64,000 nt of DNA, taken from positions 82,191,084 to 82,255,083 of the forward strand of contig NC_088300.1 of NCBI RefSeq assembly GCF_032854445.1. The letters are read 5' to 3'. This stretch comes from Liolophura sinensis. Lineage: Eukaryota > Mollusca > Polyplacophora > Chitonida > Chitonidae. Each line of letters begins with the position of its first letter. The stretch's first letter is position 1. Below the pieces are notes generated by a model. That model saw nothing but the letters and a program-made list of their open reading frames with translations. It was not told the DNA's origin and ran no database searches. Positions 42,465 to 53,991 of this stretch are shown one piece after another. A program made the position numbers and the translations under genes.

Positions 42465-44924
42465 TCTGACCACATGAGAGGGGAGGAGAATACACTTGAC
42501 CTGTACAGTCTGACCATGAGGGGAGGAGAATACACATGACCTGTACAGCCTGACCATGAGGGGAGGAGAATACACGTGACATGTACAGCCTGACCATGAG
42601 GGGAGGAGAATACACATGACATGTACAGCCTGACCATGAGGGGAGGAGAATACACATGACCTGTACAGCCTGACCATGAGGGGAGGAGAATAAACATGAC
42701 CTGTACAGCCTGACCATGAGGGGAGGAGAATACACATGACCTGTACAGCCTGGCCACATGAGAGGGGAGGAGAACGCACATGAAATATACAGCCTGACCA
42801 TGAGGGGAGGAGAATACACATGACCTGTACAGCCTGACCATGAGGGAAGGAGAATACACATGAAATATACAGCCTGACCATGAGGGGAGAAGAATACATG
42901 TGACCTGTACAGCCTGGCCACATGAAATGGGAGGAGAATACATGTGACATGTACAGCCTGACCATGAGGGGAGAAGAATACATGTGACCTGTACAGCCTG
43001 GCCACATGAAATGGGAGGAGAATACATGTGACATGTACAGCCTGGCCACATGAGAGGGGAGGGGAATACACATGAAATATACAGCCTGACCATGAGGGGA
43101 GAAGAATACATGTGACCTGTACAGCCTGGCCACATGAAATGGGAGGAGAATACATGTGACATGTACAGCCTGGCCACATGAGAGGGGAGGGGAATACACA
43201 TGAAATATACAGCCTGACCATGAGGGGAGAAGAATACATGTGACCTGTACAGCCTGGCCACATGAAATGGGAGGAGAATACATGTGACATGTACAGCCTG
43301 GCCACATGAGAGGGGAGGAGAATACACATGAAATATACAGCCTGACCATGAGGGGAGAAGAATACATGTGACCTGTACAGCCTGGCCACATGAAATGGGA
43401 GGAGAATACATGTGACATGTACAGCCTGGCCACATGAGAGGGGAGGAGAATACACATGAAATATACAGCCTGACCATGAGGGGAGAAGAATACATATGAC
43501 CTGTACAGCCTGGCCACATGAAATGGGAGGAGAATACATGTGACATGTACAGCCTGGCCACATGAGAGGGGAGGAGAATACACATGAAATATACAGCCTG
43601 ACCATGAGGGGAGAAGAATACATGTGACCTGTACAGCCTGGCCACATGAAATGGGAGGAGAATACATGTGACATGTACAGCCTGACCATGAGGGGAGGAG
43701 AATACACATGAAATATACAGCCTGACCATGAGGGGAGGAGAATACACATGACCTGTAGAGCCTGGCCACATGAAATGGGAGGAGAATACATGTGACATGT
43801 ACAGCCTGGCCACATGAGAGGGGAGGAGAATACACGTGACATATACACCCTGACCACAAGAGAGGGGAGGAGAATCATGTGACATTTACAGGCTGACCAC
43901 GAGAGGGGCGGAGAATACATGTGACATATACTGCCTGACCACATGAGATGGGAGGAGAATATACATGACCTGTACAGCCTGACCATGAGGGGAGGAGAAT
44001 ACACATGACATATACAGCCTGACCACGAGAGGGGCGGAGAATACATGTGACATAGACAGCATGAACACATGAGATGGGAGGAGAATATACATGACATATA
44101 CAGCCTGACCATGAGGGGAGGAGAATACACATGACATATACAGGCTGACCACGAGAGGGGCGGAGAATACATGTGACATAGACAGCATGACCACATGAGA
44201 TGGGAGGAGAATATACATGACATATACAGCCTGACCATGAGGGGAGGAGAATACACATGACATATACAGCCTGACCATGAGGAGAGGAGAATACACATGA
44301 CATATACAGCCTGACCACATGAGATGGGAGGAGAATACACATGACATATACAGCCTGACCACATGAGATGGGAGGAGAATACACGTGACATATAGAGCCT
44401 GACCACAGGACAGGGGAGGAGAATACACGTGACATATAGAGCCTGATCACAGGACAGGGGAGGAGAATACACGTGACATATAGAGCCTGACCACATGAGA
44501 TGGGAGGAGAATACACGTGACATATACAGCCTGATCACAGGACAGGGGAGGAGAATCATGTGACATTTACAGGCTGACCACGAGAGGGGCAGAGAATACA
44601 TGTGACATATACTGCCTGACCACATGAGATGGGAGGAGAATATACATGACCTGTACAGCCTGACCATGAAGGGGGGAGAATACACATGACATATACAGCC
44701 TGACCACGAGAGGGGCGGAGAATACATGTGACATAGACAGCATGACCACATGAGATGGGAGGAGAATATACCTGACATATACACCCTGACCACATGAGAG
44801 GAGAGGAGAATACAAGTGACATATACAGGCTGACCAGTTGACAGGAGCTGAGAATACACATGACATATACAAGCTGACCAGTTGAGAGGGGCAGAGAATA
44901 CACGTGACACATACAGATACTCAC
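42465..44924. repeat. SETDB1: Minisatellite, 41-45-bp unit, about 57 copies, with a three-unit higher-order period
   Basis: The unit is gaccatgaggggaggagaat plus acacatgacatgtacagcct. In 42900-43680 three variants (tgagagggga, tgaggggaga, tgaaatggga) alternate as a block. The array starts directly after the exon e donor. All three minus-strand frames stay free of stops for over 1.5 kb, which produces large spurious ORFs. Confidence 0.96.
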
Positions 44925-45108
44925 CTTGACCGGCACGATCTCAGTATTGGTGTGGAGACTGGGGTCAAAACAGAAGAGATCGATGGTCAGCTTACAGTCT
45001 GTATCTAAGAGAAATTTGTCCACTTCGTCAATGTTCCTCAAGCGCCGGCCACATGGTGCCTTGTACAAAACCAGCCGCTTGGACATTGGTCGCGTCTTTG
45101 TGATTTGT
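44925..45108 (-). CDS. SETDB1: SETDB1 exon e: methyl-CpG-binding-like domain core
   Basis: Acceptor TTTCTTGCAG|ACAAAT and donor GTCAAG|GTGAGT bound 184 nt. It encodes RLVLYKAPCGRRLRNIDEV and LTIDLFCFDPSLHTNTEIV, the hallmark MBD segment of SETDB1 and SETDB2. The next intron (2508 nt) is almost wholly the 42465-44924 minisatellite, which begins next to the donor. Confidence 0.97.
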
Positions 45109-45144
45109 CTGCAAGAAATTGAGTTAGTTGCCATTAGTAACTGA

Positions 45145-45245
45145 TAATTGTTTTATTTATTTATTTCTTTGATTGTTGTTTAATGCCAGCCACAAAAATG
45201 TTACATTTACAGCAAATTTTATGGGTGGAGGAAACTGAAAGGTGA
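45145..45245 (-). mobile_element. SINE family A-like tail fragment
   Basis: A tttatttatttatttctttg tract followed by attgttgtttaatgccagc resembles the 3' end of the SINE in reverse orientation; the body is badly diverged. Confidence 0.45.
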
Positions 45246-45654
45246 GTAGAAAAACACTGAACATTTGGTATGTCAAAGAAAGGAGGTAAATACATGGTGA
45301 CCCAGGGATTGACTATGTTTTGAACACCTTACAGTACCGCACACGGCCAACAGCAAATTGGAAGATCGCACACAAAACTTGGAAGGGGGGTGATGCAATA
45401 AACTGACTACCACAAGAGATTCCTCTTTTTTTATACTCTTTATGTTTTGTTAAGCTATACATTATGTAAGCTTCAATATATCACAGTAAGTCTATACAGA
45501 TGATACATGGTTTTCTTCCAATGAAAGCTCATTGTGGCTTAACTACGTGGTTAGGTTTCTAGCACAGAATATCCTCCTGGTTAACTCTCTGGAACTGTCT
45601 ATACGGATGGTATATCCTGTTGACTATCTGCATAATGATCCAGTATGGTGTCAT

Positions 45655-46620
45655 GGAGTCGTCAGGGGCATGCAACAGAGTATGATGTGAACTGTGTGGT
45701 GTGATGGAGCTGTTGGTGGCATGCAACAGAGTATGATGTGCACTGTGTGGTGTGATGGAGTTGTTAGTGGCATACAACAGAGTAAAATGTGAACTGTGTG
45801 GAGTGATGGAGCTGTATATGGCATACAACAGAGTATGATGTGAACTGTGTGGAGTGATGGAGCTGTCGGTGGCATGCAACAGAGTATGATGTGCACTGTG
45901 TGGTGTGATGGAGTTGTTAGTGGCATACAACAGAGTAAAATGTGAACTGTGTGGAGTGATGGAGCTGTATATGGCATACAACAGAGTATGATGTGAACTG
46001 TGTGGTGTGATGGAGCTGTCGGTGGCATGCAACAGAGTATGATGTGCACTGTGTGGTGTGATGGAGCCGTCGGTGGCATGCAACAGAGTATGATGAGAAC
46101 TGCGTGGTGTGATGGAGCTGTTGGTGGCATGCAACAGAGTATGATGTGAACTGTGTGGAGTGATGGAGCTGTCGGTGGCATGCAACAGAGTATGATGAGA
46201 ACTGTGTGGTGTGATGGAGCTGTTGGTGGCATGCAACAGAGTATGATGTGCACTGTGTGGTGTGATGGAGTTGTTAGTGGCATATAACAGAGTAAAATGT
46301 GAACTGTGTGGTGTGATGGAGCTGTTGGTGGCATGCAACAAAGTATGATGTGAATTGTGTGGTGTGATGGAGCTGTCGGTGGCATGCAACAGAGTATGAT
46401 GTGCACTGTGTGGTGTGATGGAGCCGTCGGTGGCATGCAACAGAGTATGATGTGAACTGTGTGGTGTGATGGAGCTGTCTTTGGCATGCAACAGAGTATG
46501 ATGTGAACTGTGTGGTGTGATGGAGCTGTCGGTGGCATGCAACAGAGTATGATGAGAACTGTGTGGAGTGATGGAGTTGTTAGTGGCATACAACAGAGTA
46601 AAATATGAACTGTGTGAAAA
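45655..46620. repeat. Minisatellite, 51-bp unit, about 19 copies
   Basis: The unit is gtggcatgcaacagagtatg plus atgtgaactgtgtggtgtgatggagctgttg (longer than quoted in one run elsewhere). The 51-bp length keeps minus-strand frames of over 300 codons open; these are not genes. Confidence 0.96.
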
Positions 46621-47074
46621 CCACATGAAGACAGGTCATAAAAGAAAGTCTCTGTTGCACAATTTGACTGGATGGTTCTTAGAAATGGTCGCTCTGCCTA
46701 CTCGCTGCATTCAGTTGTCCTTTGCTATGATCTCTAAATCCAGCTGATTCTGAATGATCTGTCCACATTTGAAACTCACTGATCTAACCAAATGTGCTGT
46801 TGTTGAAATATGTTTCTAATATGACGTGATGTCTCAAACATTATTTACTTCAGGTAACAGCATATGGTACAATTACATTTAGGAAGTAGGAGGGTGCACA
46901 TGTTTATCAGATTAGCTTTGTAATAAATATCTTCTAAAGACAGTCATTTATTCATGGTGTAATTCCTAAGTCAAAACTGGATAGAAAAGGACATTATCCT
47001 GTAGATCTAACAATACATTAGACTGATGGTTAGCAATGAATATTGAGAGCTTGGCCTATTTCATTGGCTACACC

Positions 47075-47570
47075 TATTGGTCAAGGGTCAGAGGTTTGAG
47101 CAGCCCCACATGGTAAGGATGTGAGGTTTGAGCAGCCCCATTGGTTAAGGGTCTGAGGTTTGAGCAGCCCCACTGGTTAAGGCTCTGAGGTTTGAGCAGC
47201 CCCATTGGTTAAGGATCTGAGGTTTGAGCAGCCCCACTGGTTAAGGCTCTGAGCTTTGAGGAGCCCCAATGGTTAAGGGTCTGAGGTTTGAGCAGCCCCA
47301 CTGGTTATGGGTCTGCCATTTGAGCAGCCTTATTGGTCAAGGGTCAGAGGTTTGAGGAGCCCCACTGGTTAAGGGTCTGAGGTTTGAGGAGCCCCACTGG
47401 TTGAGGGTCTGAGGTTTGAGGAGCCCCACTGGTTGACGGTCTGAGGTTTGAGCAGCCCCACTGGTTAAAGGTCTGAGGTTTGAGCAGACCCACTGGTTAA
47501 GGCTCTGAGGTTTGAGCAGACCCACTGGTTAAGGCTCTGAGGTTTGAACAATCACATTTGTCAAGGCCAA
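47075..47570. repeat. Minisatellite, 32-bp unit, about 15 copies
   Basis: The unit is gaggtttgagcagccccact plus ggttaagggtct. It grades into the related complex to the right. Confidence 0.95.
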
Positions 47571-50280
47571 GAGGCTTGAGCAGGTTTGAGCTGCAACATT
47601 GGTCAAGGGTTGGATATTTGAGCAGACCCATAGGTCAGGGGTAAGGGGAAACTCACTGGTCAGAGGTTTTAGCAGCCCCACTCACCCATAAACAATTTTA
47701 GGAGCATTTCCACTGGTCAAGTGTTGTAGGTTTGAGCAGTCCCATTGGTCAAGTGTTGTAGGCTTGGGCAATCTCACTGGTCAAGTGTTGTGGGCTTGAG
47801 CTATCTCACTGGTCAAGTGTTATAGGTTTGAGCATTCCAACTGGTCAAGTGTGAGTGAGTGAGTGCTTGGGGTTTAACGTCATACTTATTAATTTTTCAG
47901 TCAAAGATAAAGGAATCCTTAGAGTACATGTTATGTGCCTCCTGTTTGAAGGACGGATTTCCACCGCTCTTTTATCTAGTGCTGCTTCACTGAGATGCCT
48001 TACCGAAGATAAGTAAGCCAACCCTACTCGAGCCATTATACTGATACGAGTCAACTAGTCGTTGTTCTATCCCCTTCATGCTGAACACCCTCACTAGTCA
48101 AAAAGTTCATTTTGAGCATTCCTCATTGGTTAAATATCTAAGTTTGAGCAAGGTTTGAGCAAGGTTTGAGCACCCCACTGGTGATGTGTTGTAGGTTTGA
48201 GCAGCCCCACTGGTCGTGTTGTAGGTTTGAGCATTCCCGCCAGTCAAGTGGTTGTAGGCTTGAGCATTCTCGCCGGTTCAAGTGTTGTAGGCTTGAGCAT
48301 TCTCGCCGGTCAAGTGTTGTAGGCTTGAGCAATCCAGTCGGTCAAGTGTTGTAGGCTGGAGCATTCCTACCTGTCAAGTGTTTGTAGGCTTGAGCATTAC
48401 TGCTGGTCAAGTGATGTAGGTTTGAGCATTCCCGCCGGTCAAGTGTTGTAGGTTTGAGCTGTCCCATTTGTCAAGAATCAGATGTTTGAGCAGCCTTGTT
48501 GGTCAAGGGCCAGAGTTTGAGCATCCCCACTAGTCAATAATCAGATTTTTGAGCATTCCCACAGGTCAAGTGTTGTAGGTTTGAGTAGCCCCATTAATCA
48601 ATAGCCAGTTTTTTTTAGCATTCCTGCTAGTAAAGTGTTGTAGTTTTGAGCTGTCCCATTCGTCAAGAATCAGATGTTTGAGCAGCCTTGTTGGTCAATG
48701 GCCAGAGGTTTGAGCATCCCCACTAGTCAATAATCAGATTTTTGAACATTCCACGGGGTCAAGTGATGTAGATTTGAGTAGCCCCATTAATCAACAGCCA
48801 GTTTTTTTCACCATTCCTGCTGTCAAGTGTTGTAGGTTGAGCTGTCCCACTGGTCAAAAATCAGATGTTTGAGCAGCCTTGTTGGTCAAGGGCCAGAGGT
48901 TTGAGCATCTCCACTAGTCAATAATCAGATTTTTGAGCATTCCCACAGGTCAAGTGTTGTAGGTTTGAGTAGCCCCATTAATCAATAGCCAGTTTTTTTA
49001 GCATTCCTGCTAGTAAAGTGTTGTAGTTTTGAGCTGTCCCATTCGTCAAGAATCAGATGTTTGAGCAGCCTTGTTGGTCAATGGCCAGAGGTTTGAGCAT
49101 CCCCACTAGTCAATAATCAGATTTTTGAACATTCCACGGGTCAAGTGATGTAGATTTGAGTAGCCCCATTAATCAACAGCCAGTTTTTTTCACCATTCCT
49201 GCTGGTCAAGTGTTGTAGGTTTGAGCTGTCCCACTGGTCAAAAATCAGATGTTTGAGCAGCCTTGTTGGTCAAGGGCCAGAGGTTTGAGCATCTCCACTA
49301 GTCAATAATCAGATTTTTGAGCATTCCCACAGGTCAAGTGTTGTAGGTTTGAGTAGCCCATTAATCAATAGCCAGTTTTTTAGCATTCCTGCTAGTAAAG
49401 TGTTGTAGTTTTGAGCTGTCCCATTCGTCAAGAATCAGATGTTTGAGCAGCCTTGTTGGTCAATGGCCAGAGGTTTGAGCATCCCCACTAGTCAATAATC
49501 AGATTTTTGAACATTCCCACGGGTCAAGTGATGTAGATTTGAGTAGCCCCATTAATCAACAGCCAGTTTTTTTTACCATTCCTGCTGGTCAAGTGTTGTA
49601 GGTTTGAGCTGTCCCACTGGTCAAAAATCAGATGTTTGAGCAGCCTTGTTGGTCAAGGGCCAGAGGTTTGAGCATCTCCACTAGTCAATAATCAGATTTT
49701 TGAGCATTCCCACAGGTCAAGTGTTGTAGGTTTGAGTAGCCCCATTAATCAATAGCCAGGTTTTTTTTAGCATTCCTGCTAGTCAAGTGTTGTAGGTTTG
49801 AGCAACCTTAATGGTCAAGGGTCAGAGGTGTGAGCAGCCCCACTGGTTAAGAGTCTGAGGTTTGAGCAGCCTTATTGGTGAAGGGTCAGAGGTTTGAGCA
49901 GCCCCTCTAGTCAATAATCAGATTTTTGAGCATTCCCACAGGTCAAGTGTTGCAGGTTTGAGTAGCCCCATTAATCAATAGCCAGTTTTTTTTAGCATTC
50001 CTGCTAGTCAAGTGTTGTAGGTTTGAGCAACCTTAATGGTCAAGGGTCAGAGGTATGAGCAGCCTTATTGGTGAAGGGTCAGAGGTTTGAGCAGCCCCAC
50101 TAGTCAATAATCAGATTTTTGAGCAGCCCCACTGGTTAAGAGTCTGAGGTTTGAGAAGCCTTTGTTTTCAAGGGTCAGAGGTTTGAGCAGCCCCACTATT
50201 CAATAACCAGATTTTTGAGCATTCCCACAGCCAAACTCACTGATCAAGGACCAAAAGTGTGAGAAAACCCAATGGTCAAG
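47570..50280. repeat. Minisatellite complex with about 383-bp higher-order unit
   Basis: Short units around ggtcaagtgttgtaggtttg and agcattccc are organised into a long block that begins cgtcaagaatcagatgtttg at 48661, 49045 and 49427, giving a period of about 383 bp over 48400-49780. A family B SINE-like element lies inside at 47848-48020. Confidence 0.93.
47848..48020 (-). mobile_element. Family B short interspersed element, copy 3
   Basis: On the plus strand it reads gtgcttggggtttaacgtca, then aaaggaatccttagagtaca and cttttatctagtgctgcttc, the reverse complement of the other copies. It is inserted in the 47075-50280 minisatellite complex. Confidence 0.8.
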
Positions 50281-50329
50281 TGCCAATCCATTTCAACTCA
50301 TCTCAATTCGAATTTATGTGCATAATGCT

Positions 50330-51240
50330 CGGGGGTTCTGATCAGTGGTAGTCAGAGAAAGAGAGGGCCAGATCAGTGGTAGTCAGAGAAAGAACGGGGA
50401 AACCTGATCAGTGGTAGTCAAAGAAAGAAAGGGGAAACCTGATCAGTGGTAATCACAGAAAGAACGGGGAAACCTGATCAGTGGTAGTCAAAGAGAGAAA
50501 GGGGAAACCTGATCAGTGGTAGTCAGAGAAAGAAAGGGGGAACCTGATCACCGGTAGTCAAAGAAAGAAAGGGGAAACATGATCAGTGGTGGTCAGAGAA
50601 AGAAAGGGGAAACCTGATCAGCGGTAGTCAAAGAAAGAAAGGGGAAACATGATCAGTGGTGGTCAGAGAAAGGAAGGGGAAACCTGATCAGCGGTAGTCA
50701 AAGAAAGAAAGGGGAAACCCGATCAGTGGTGGTCAAAGAAAGAAAGGTGAAACCTGATCAGTGGTAGTCAAAGAAAGAAAGGGGAAACCTGATCATTGGT
50801 GGTCAGAGAAAGAACGGGGAAACATGATCAGTGGTGGTCAAAGAAAGAACGGGGAAACCTGATCAGTGGTAGTCAAAGAAAGAAAGAGAAACCTGATCAG
50901 TGGTGGTCAGAGAAAGAGAGGGGAAACCTGATCATTGGTGGTCTGAAAAAGAAAGGGGAAACCTGATCAGTGGTAGTCTGAGAAAGAAAGGGGAAACCTG
51001 ATCAGTGGTAGTCAGACAAACAAAGGGGAAACCTGATCAGTGGTGGTCAGAGAAAGAAAGGGTAAACCTGATCAGTGGTAGTAAGAGAAAGAACGGGGAA
51101 ACCTGATCAGTGGTAGTCAGAGAAAAAAAGGGGAAACCTAATCAGTGGCAGTCAGAGAAACAAAGGGGAAACCTGATCAGTGGTAGTCAGAGAAAGAAAG
51201 GAGAGGTAGTCAGAGAAAAAAAGAAGAGACATGATCAGTA
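50330..51240. repeat. SETDB1: Minisatellite, 35-bp unit, about 26 copies, downstream of exon d donor
   Basis: The unit is gatcagtggtagtcagagaa plus agaaaggggaaacct. On the minus strand it begins about 30 nt after the donor of exon d. It does not resemble the exon. Confidence 0.95.
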
Positions 51241-51268
51241 GGTTATTGTGTACAAACAGAGAACTCAC

Positions 51269-51374
51269 CTTTCCCAGCCACAGTGCATAGGGATGAGCAA
51301 TGGGTTCTTCCCTCTGTGGCTAGTTGGATCATCATCTATCAGCTCGTTACACTTGCGGGAACATGTGTGAGTCA
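51269..51374 (-). CDS. SETDB1: SETDB1 exon d: start of the MBD region
   Basis: Acceptor TGTTCCAG|TGACT and donor GAAAG|GTGAGT bound 106 nt encoding VTHTCSRKCNELIDDD and KNPLLIPMHCGWER. The KNPL-IP-x-CG-x-x-R pattern just ahead of an APCGR-x-LR motif is typical of the SETDB1 methyl-CpG-binding-like domain. Confidence 0.93.
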
Positions 51375-51379
51375 CTGGA

Positions 51380-51880
51380 ACAAAACACAACAGAGGATCA
51401 CTTGACAGATACTCAATATTACTTCCACACACAACAGGCTTGATCTGAATTACCTCCCTTCTTTCATGACAGAAAATGTAACGTCACACGATATTAGTTT
51501 TCGAGAAGTGGGATCTCGTATGCTAAAGCATGTAGCATCCAAGAAATGTTACAGCAATGACAACTATTTTCTAGGAAACAGAATGGAACAAAAATATTAG
51601 CCTTTGAGAATTGCAGATATGTTCTATGATCTCAAATGAAGTTCCATGTTTTTCAGCTTAAGAGTTTGCTGCAGGTGTGTCTTACATTTAATTAAGGCCA
51701 GGATTTTCAAATTCCCACCCAATAGAATAAAAACATAAATAACGTTCACAATGGGTTTCCCAAAAAGTTTACAAACTTTAAATCTATTTTATAGCTAGGT
51801 CTTCAATTAGCTGTCACGTTAACTCCAAAACTTGCCATCAGCAATTTTCTGAAGTTCCACCTAACAACAGCTTACTGCTA
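51380..51880. other. Intronic sequence without recognisable features
   Basis: This AT-rich stretch next to the acceptor of exon d holds no repeat or exon. Confidence 0.5.
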
Positions 51881-51884
51881 AAAA

Positions 51885-53132
51885 CGCACCAAACTCCATC
51901 CAATTGGCCCCCCTAACATGAATGGTTGTAATGTCCACCCCCTCCCCCACAACACACCAGCACTCACCAAACTTCACCCTATTGGCCCCCCTCACAGGGA
52001 CAGTTGTAATGTCCATTCCCTCCCTCACAACACATCAGCACTCCTCAAACTTCACCCTATTGCCCCCCCCCCCCCTAACATGGATGGTTGTACTGTCCAC
52101 CCCCTCACCCACAACACACCAGCACTCCTCAAACTTCTCCTATTGGCCCCCCTCACAGGGATAGTTGTTATGTCCATTCCCTCTCTCACAACACATCAGC
52201 ACTCACCAAACTTCATCCAATTGGCCCCCCTAACATGGATGGTTGTAATGTCCACCCCCTCCCCCACAACACACCAGCACTCCTCAAACTTCACCCTATT
52301 GGCTTCCCTCACAGGGACAGTTGTAATGTCCATCCCCTCCCCCACAACACACCAGCACTCCTCAAACTTCATCCTATTGGCCCCCCTAACACGGATGGTT
52401 GTAATGTCCACCCCCTCCCCCACAACACACCAGCACTCCTCAAACTTCACCCTATTGGCTTCCCTCACAGGGATAGTTGTAATGTCCACCCCCTCCCTCA
52501 CAACACATCAGCACTCCTCAAACTTCACCCTATTGGCCCCCTTCACAGGGATAGTTGTAATGTCCACCCCCTCCCCCACGACTCACCAAACTTCATCCAA
52601 TTGGCCTCGCTCACAGGGAGAGTTGTAATGTCCATTCCCTCCCCCACAACACACCTGCACTAACCAAACTTCACCCTATTGGCCCCCTTCACAGGGACAG
52701 TTGTAATGTCCACTCCCTCCCTCACAACACACCAGCACTCCCCAAACTTCATCCAATTGGCCTCCCTCAAGGGGACAGTTGTAATGTCCACTCGCTCCCT
52801 CACAACACACCAGCACTCCCCAAACTTCACCCTATTGGCTTCCCTCACAGGGACAGTTGTAATGTCCACCCCCTCCCTCACAACACACCAGCACTCACCA
52901 GACTTCATCCAATTGGCGTCCCTCACAGGGACAGTTGTAATGTCCACCCCTCCCTCACAACACACCAGCACTCACCAAACTTCACCCTTTTGACCTCCCT
53001 CACAGGGATGGTTGTAATGTCTACCCCCTCCCTACAAAACAACCAGCACTCCCCAAACTTGACCCTATGGGCCCCTCTCACAGGGATGGTTGTAAATGTG
53101 AATCCCCTCCCTCACAAAACACCAGCACTCAC
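51885..53132. repeat. SETDB1: Minisatellite, 76-79-bp unit, about 15 copies, derived from exon c and its donor
   Basis: On the minus strand the exon end AACAGGGTGAAGTTTG|GTGA is repeated in each unit with small changes, together with upstream coding text (ATCCCTGTGAGGGAGGC). Each unit carries about 52 exon-derived and 26 intron-derived bases with a GTGAGT or GAGGAG donor position. Stretches with 78-bp units encode repeats of DITTIPVREANRVKF. It is contiguous with the exon c donor. Confidence 0.95.
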
Positions 53133-53291
53133 CAAACTTCACCCTGTTAGCCTCCCTCACAGGGATGTTTGTAATGTCCATTCCCTCCCCGCTGAGATCT
53201 TCATCTCCATCATTGTCCACACAGCAGGAGGCGAGCCTCTGCTGCAACACACTCGCCATGTCCTTTTCTGTCTTTCCACTCCCATACTTCT
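53133..53291 (-). CDS. SETDB1: SETDB1 exon c: linker preceding the MBD
   Basis: Acceptor CATTGCAG|AGAAG and donor GTTTG|GTGAGT bound 159 nt encoding EKYGSGKTEKDMASVLQQ and, at its end, DITNIPVREANRVKF. The last 50 or so coding bases and the donor are the template of the tandem array that fills the next intron (51885-53132). The codon split at the donor (G|TG) is completed by exon d. Confidence 0.9.
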
Positions 53292-53488
53292 CTGCAATGA
53301 TAATTTCAATGGAAATGCAAAGAATACCTTTTGGTTCTCCAGCAACATTTGCAGCACAAAATCAAATCATTATTAACACTGGAAAAAAATTGTAAAAATT
53401 TACACTTGAAAAAAGAAAATGCTGTGTAGAGCAGAGTAAAAGTGAAAAACAGTGCTTACAGGTACATATTATTGAAAAAGTGCCTCAC

Positions 53489-53683
53489 CTTTTCTTTGTG
53501 TGCCCTCTGTAGACTTGGGCCGCTGGATTTTCAGCCAAGGTGCCTCCCAGTTCTGGCCAGCAACTTCACCACCCTGTGATTTACCACCTGTACTTTTCTT
53601 AGCGACTGACCTCTTCTTGTTACTGTTGTTGGAGGACAGACTGTCTGAGGTGGGACCCATTACACCTGCCACACCCGGATTTC
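53489..53683 (-). CDS. SETDB1: SETDB1 exon b: Ser/Lys-rich linker
   Basis: Acceptor TATTCAG|GAAAT and donor AAAAG|GTGAGG bound 195 nt. It encodes NPGVAGVMGPTSDSL, a Ser/Asn/Lys-rich stretch (NKKRSVAKKSTGGKSQGG), and NWEAPWLKIQRPKSTEG. Phase 2 in and 1 out join cleanly to neighbours. The basic stretch could contribute to nuclear localisation. The following intron is only 197 nt and is the one intron without any repeat array. Confidence 0.85.
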
Positions 53684-53861
53684 CTGAATAACACACACAC
53701 TGCCAGGTAAGGTCATGGTAAATTAAGAAAAAACATGCATTGCAACACACTATCCATCCTAAGATGTATTCAATGATGATTATGATTATTCCGATGATAT
53801 TCTCCACAAAAAGGAAACAATAACACTAAATAATTATGGTTGAAGGTTATATCTTAAATAA

Positions 53862-53990
53862 AGGTCTACCAGCAACCTGCAGATGGTCATAGGTTTCAAC
53901 AGGGCTCTGTCCGTTTCTATCCCACCTTAATGCTGGCAGCTGTCATATGAGTGTATGGCTTAGAACACCAATCCAATAAATAAATACACA
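53862..53990 (+). mobile_element. SINE family A fragment (3' part)
   Basis: The text accagcaacctgcagatggt followed by a diverged gttt and ccaccttaatgctggcagct and an (aaat)n-like tail matches the SINE body in forward orientation. Confidence 0.75.
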
Positions 53991-53991
53991 T

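Noticed and set aside
42180-44910. Minus-strand ORFs of 824, 559 and 509 codons
   Set aside because: They lie in a minisatellite whose units lack stops in all three frames. The protein text is cyclic, with no domain, apart from SETDB1 exon f at the end of one of them.
45559-46626. Minus-strand ORFs of 355 and 312 codons with SITPHSSHHTLL-like repeats
   Set aside because: The 51-bp unit length is a multiple of three, so frames stay open by arithmetic. Two different frames are open together.
47337-48354. Short ORFs with GLLKPQ or RECSSLQ repeats
   Set aside because: Translations of the 32-bp and related minisatellite units; no independent evidence of coding.
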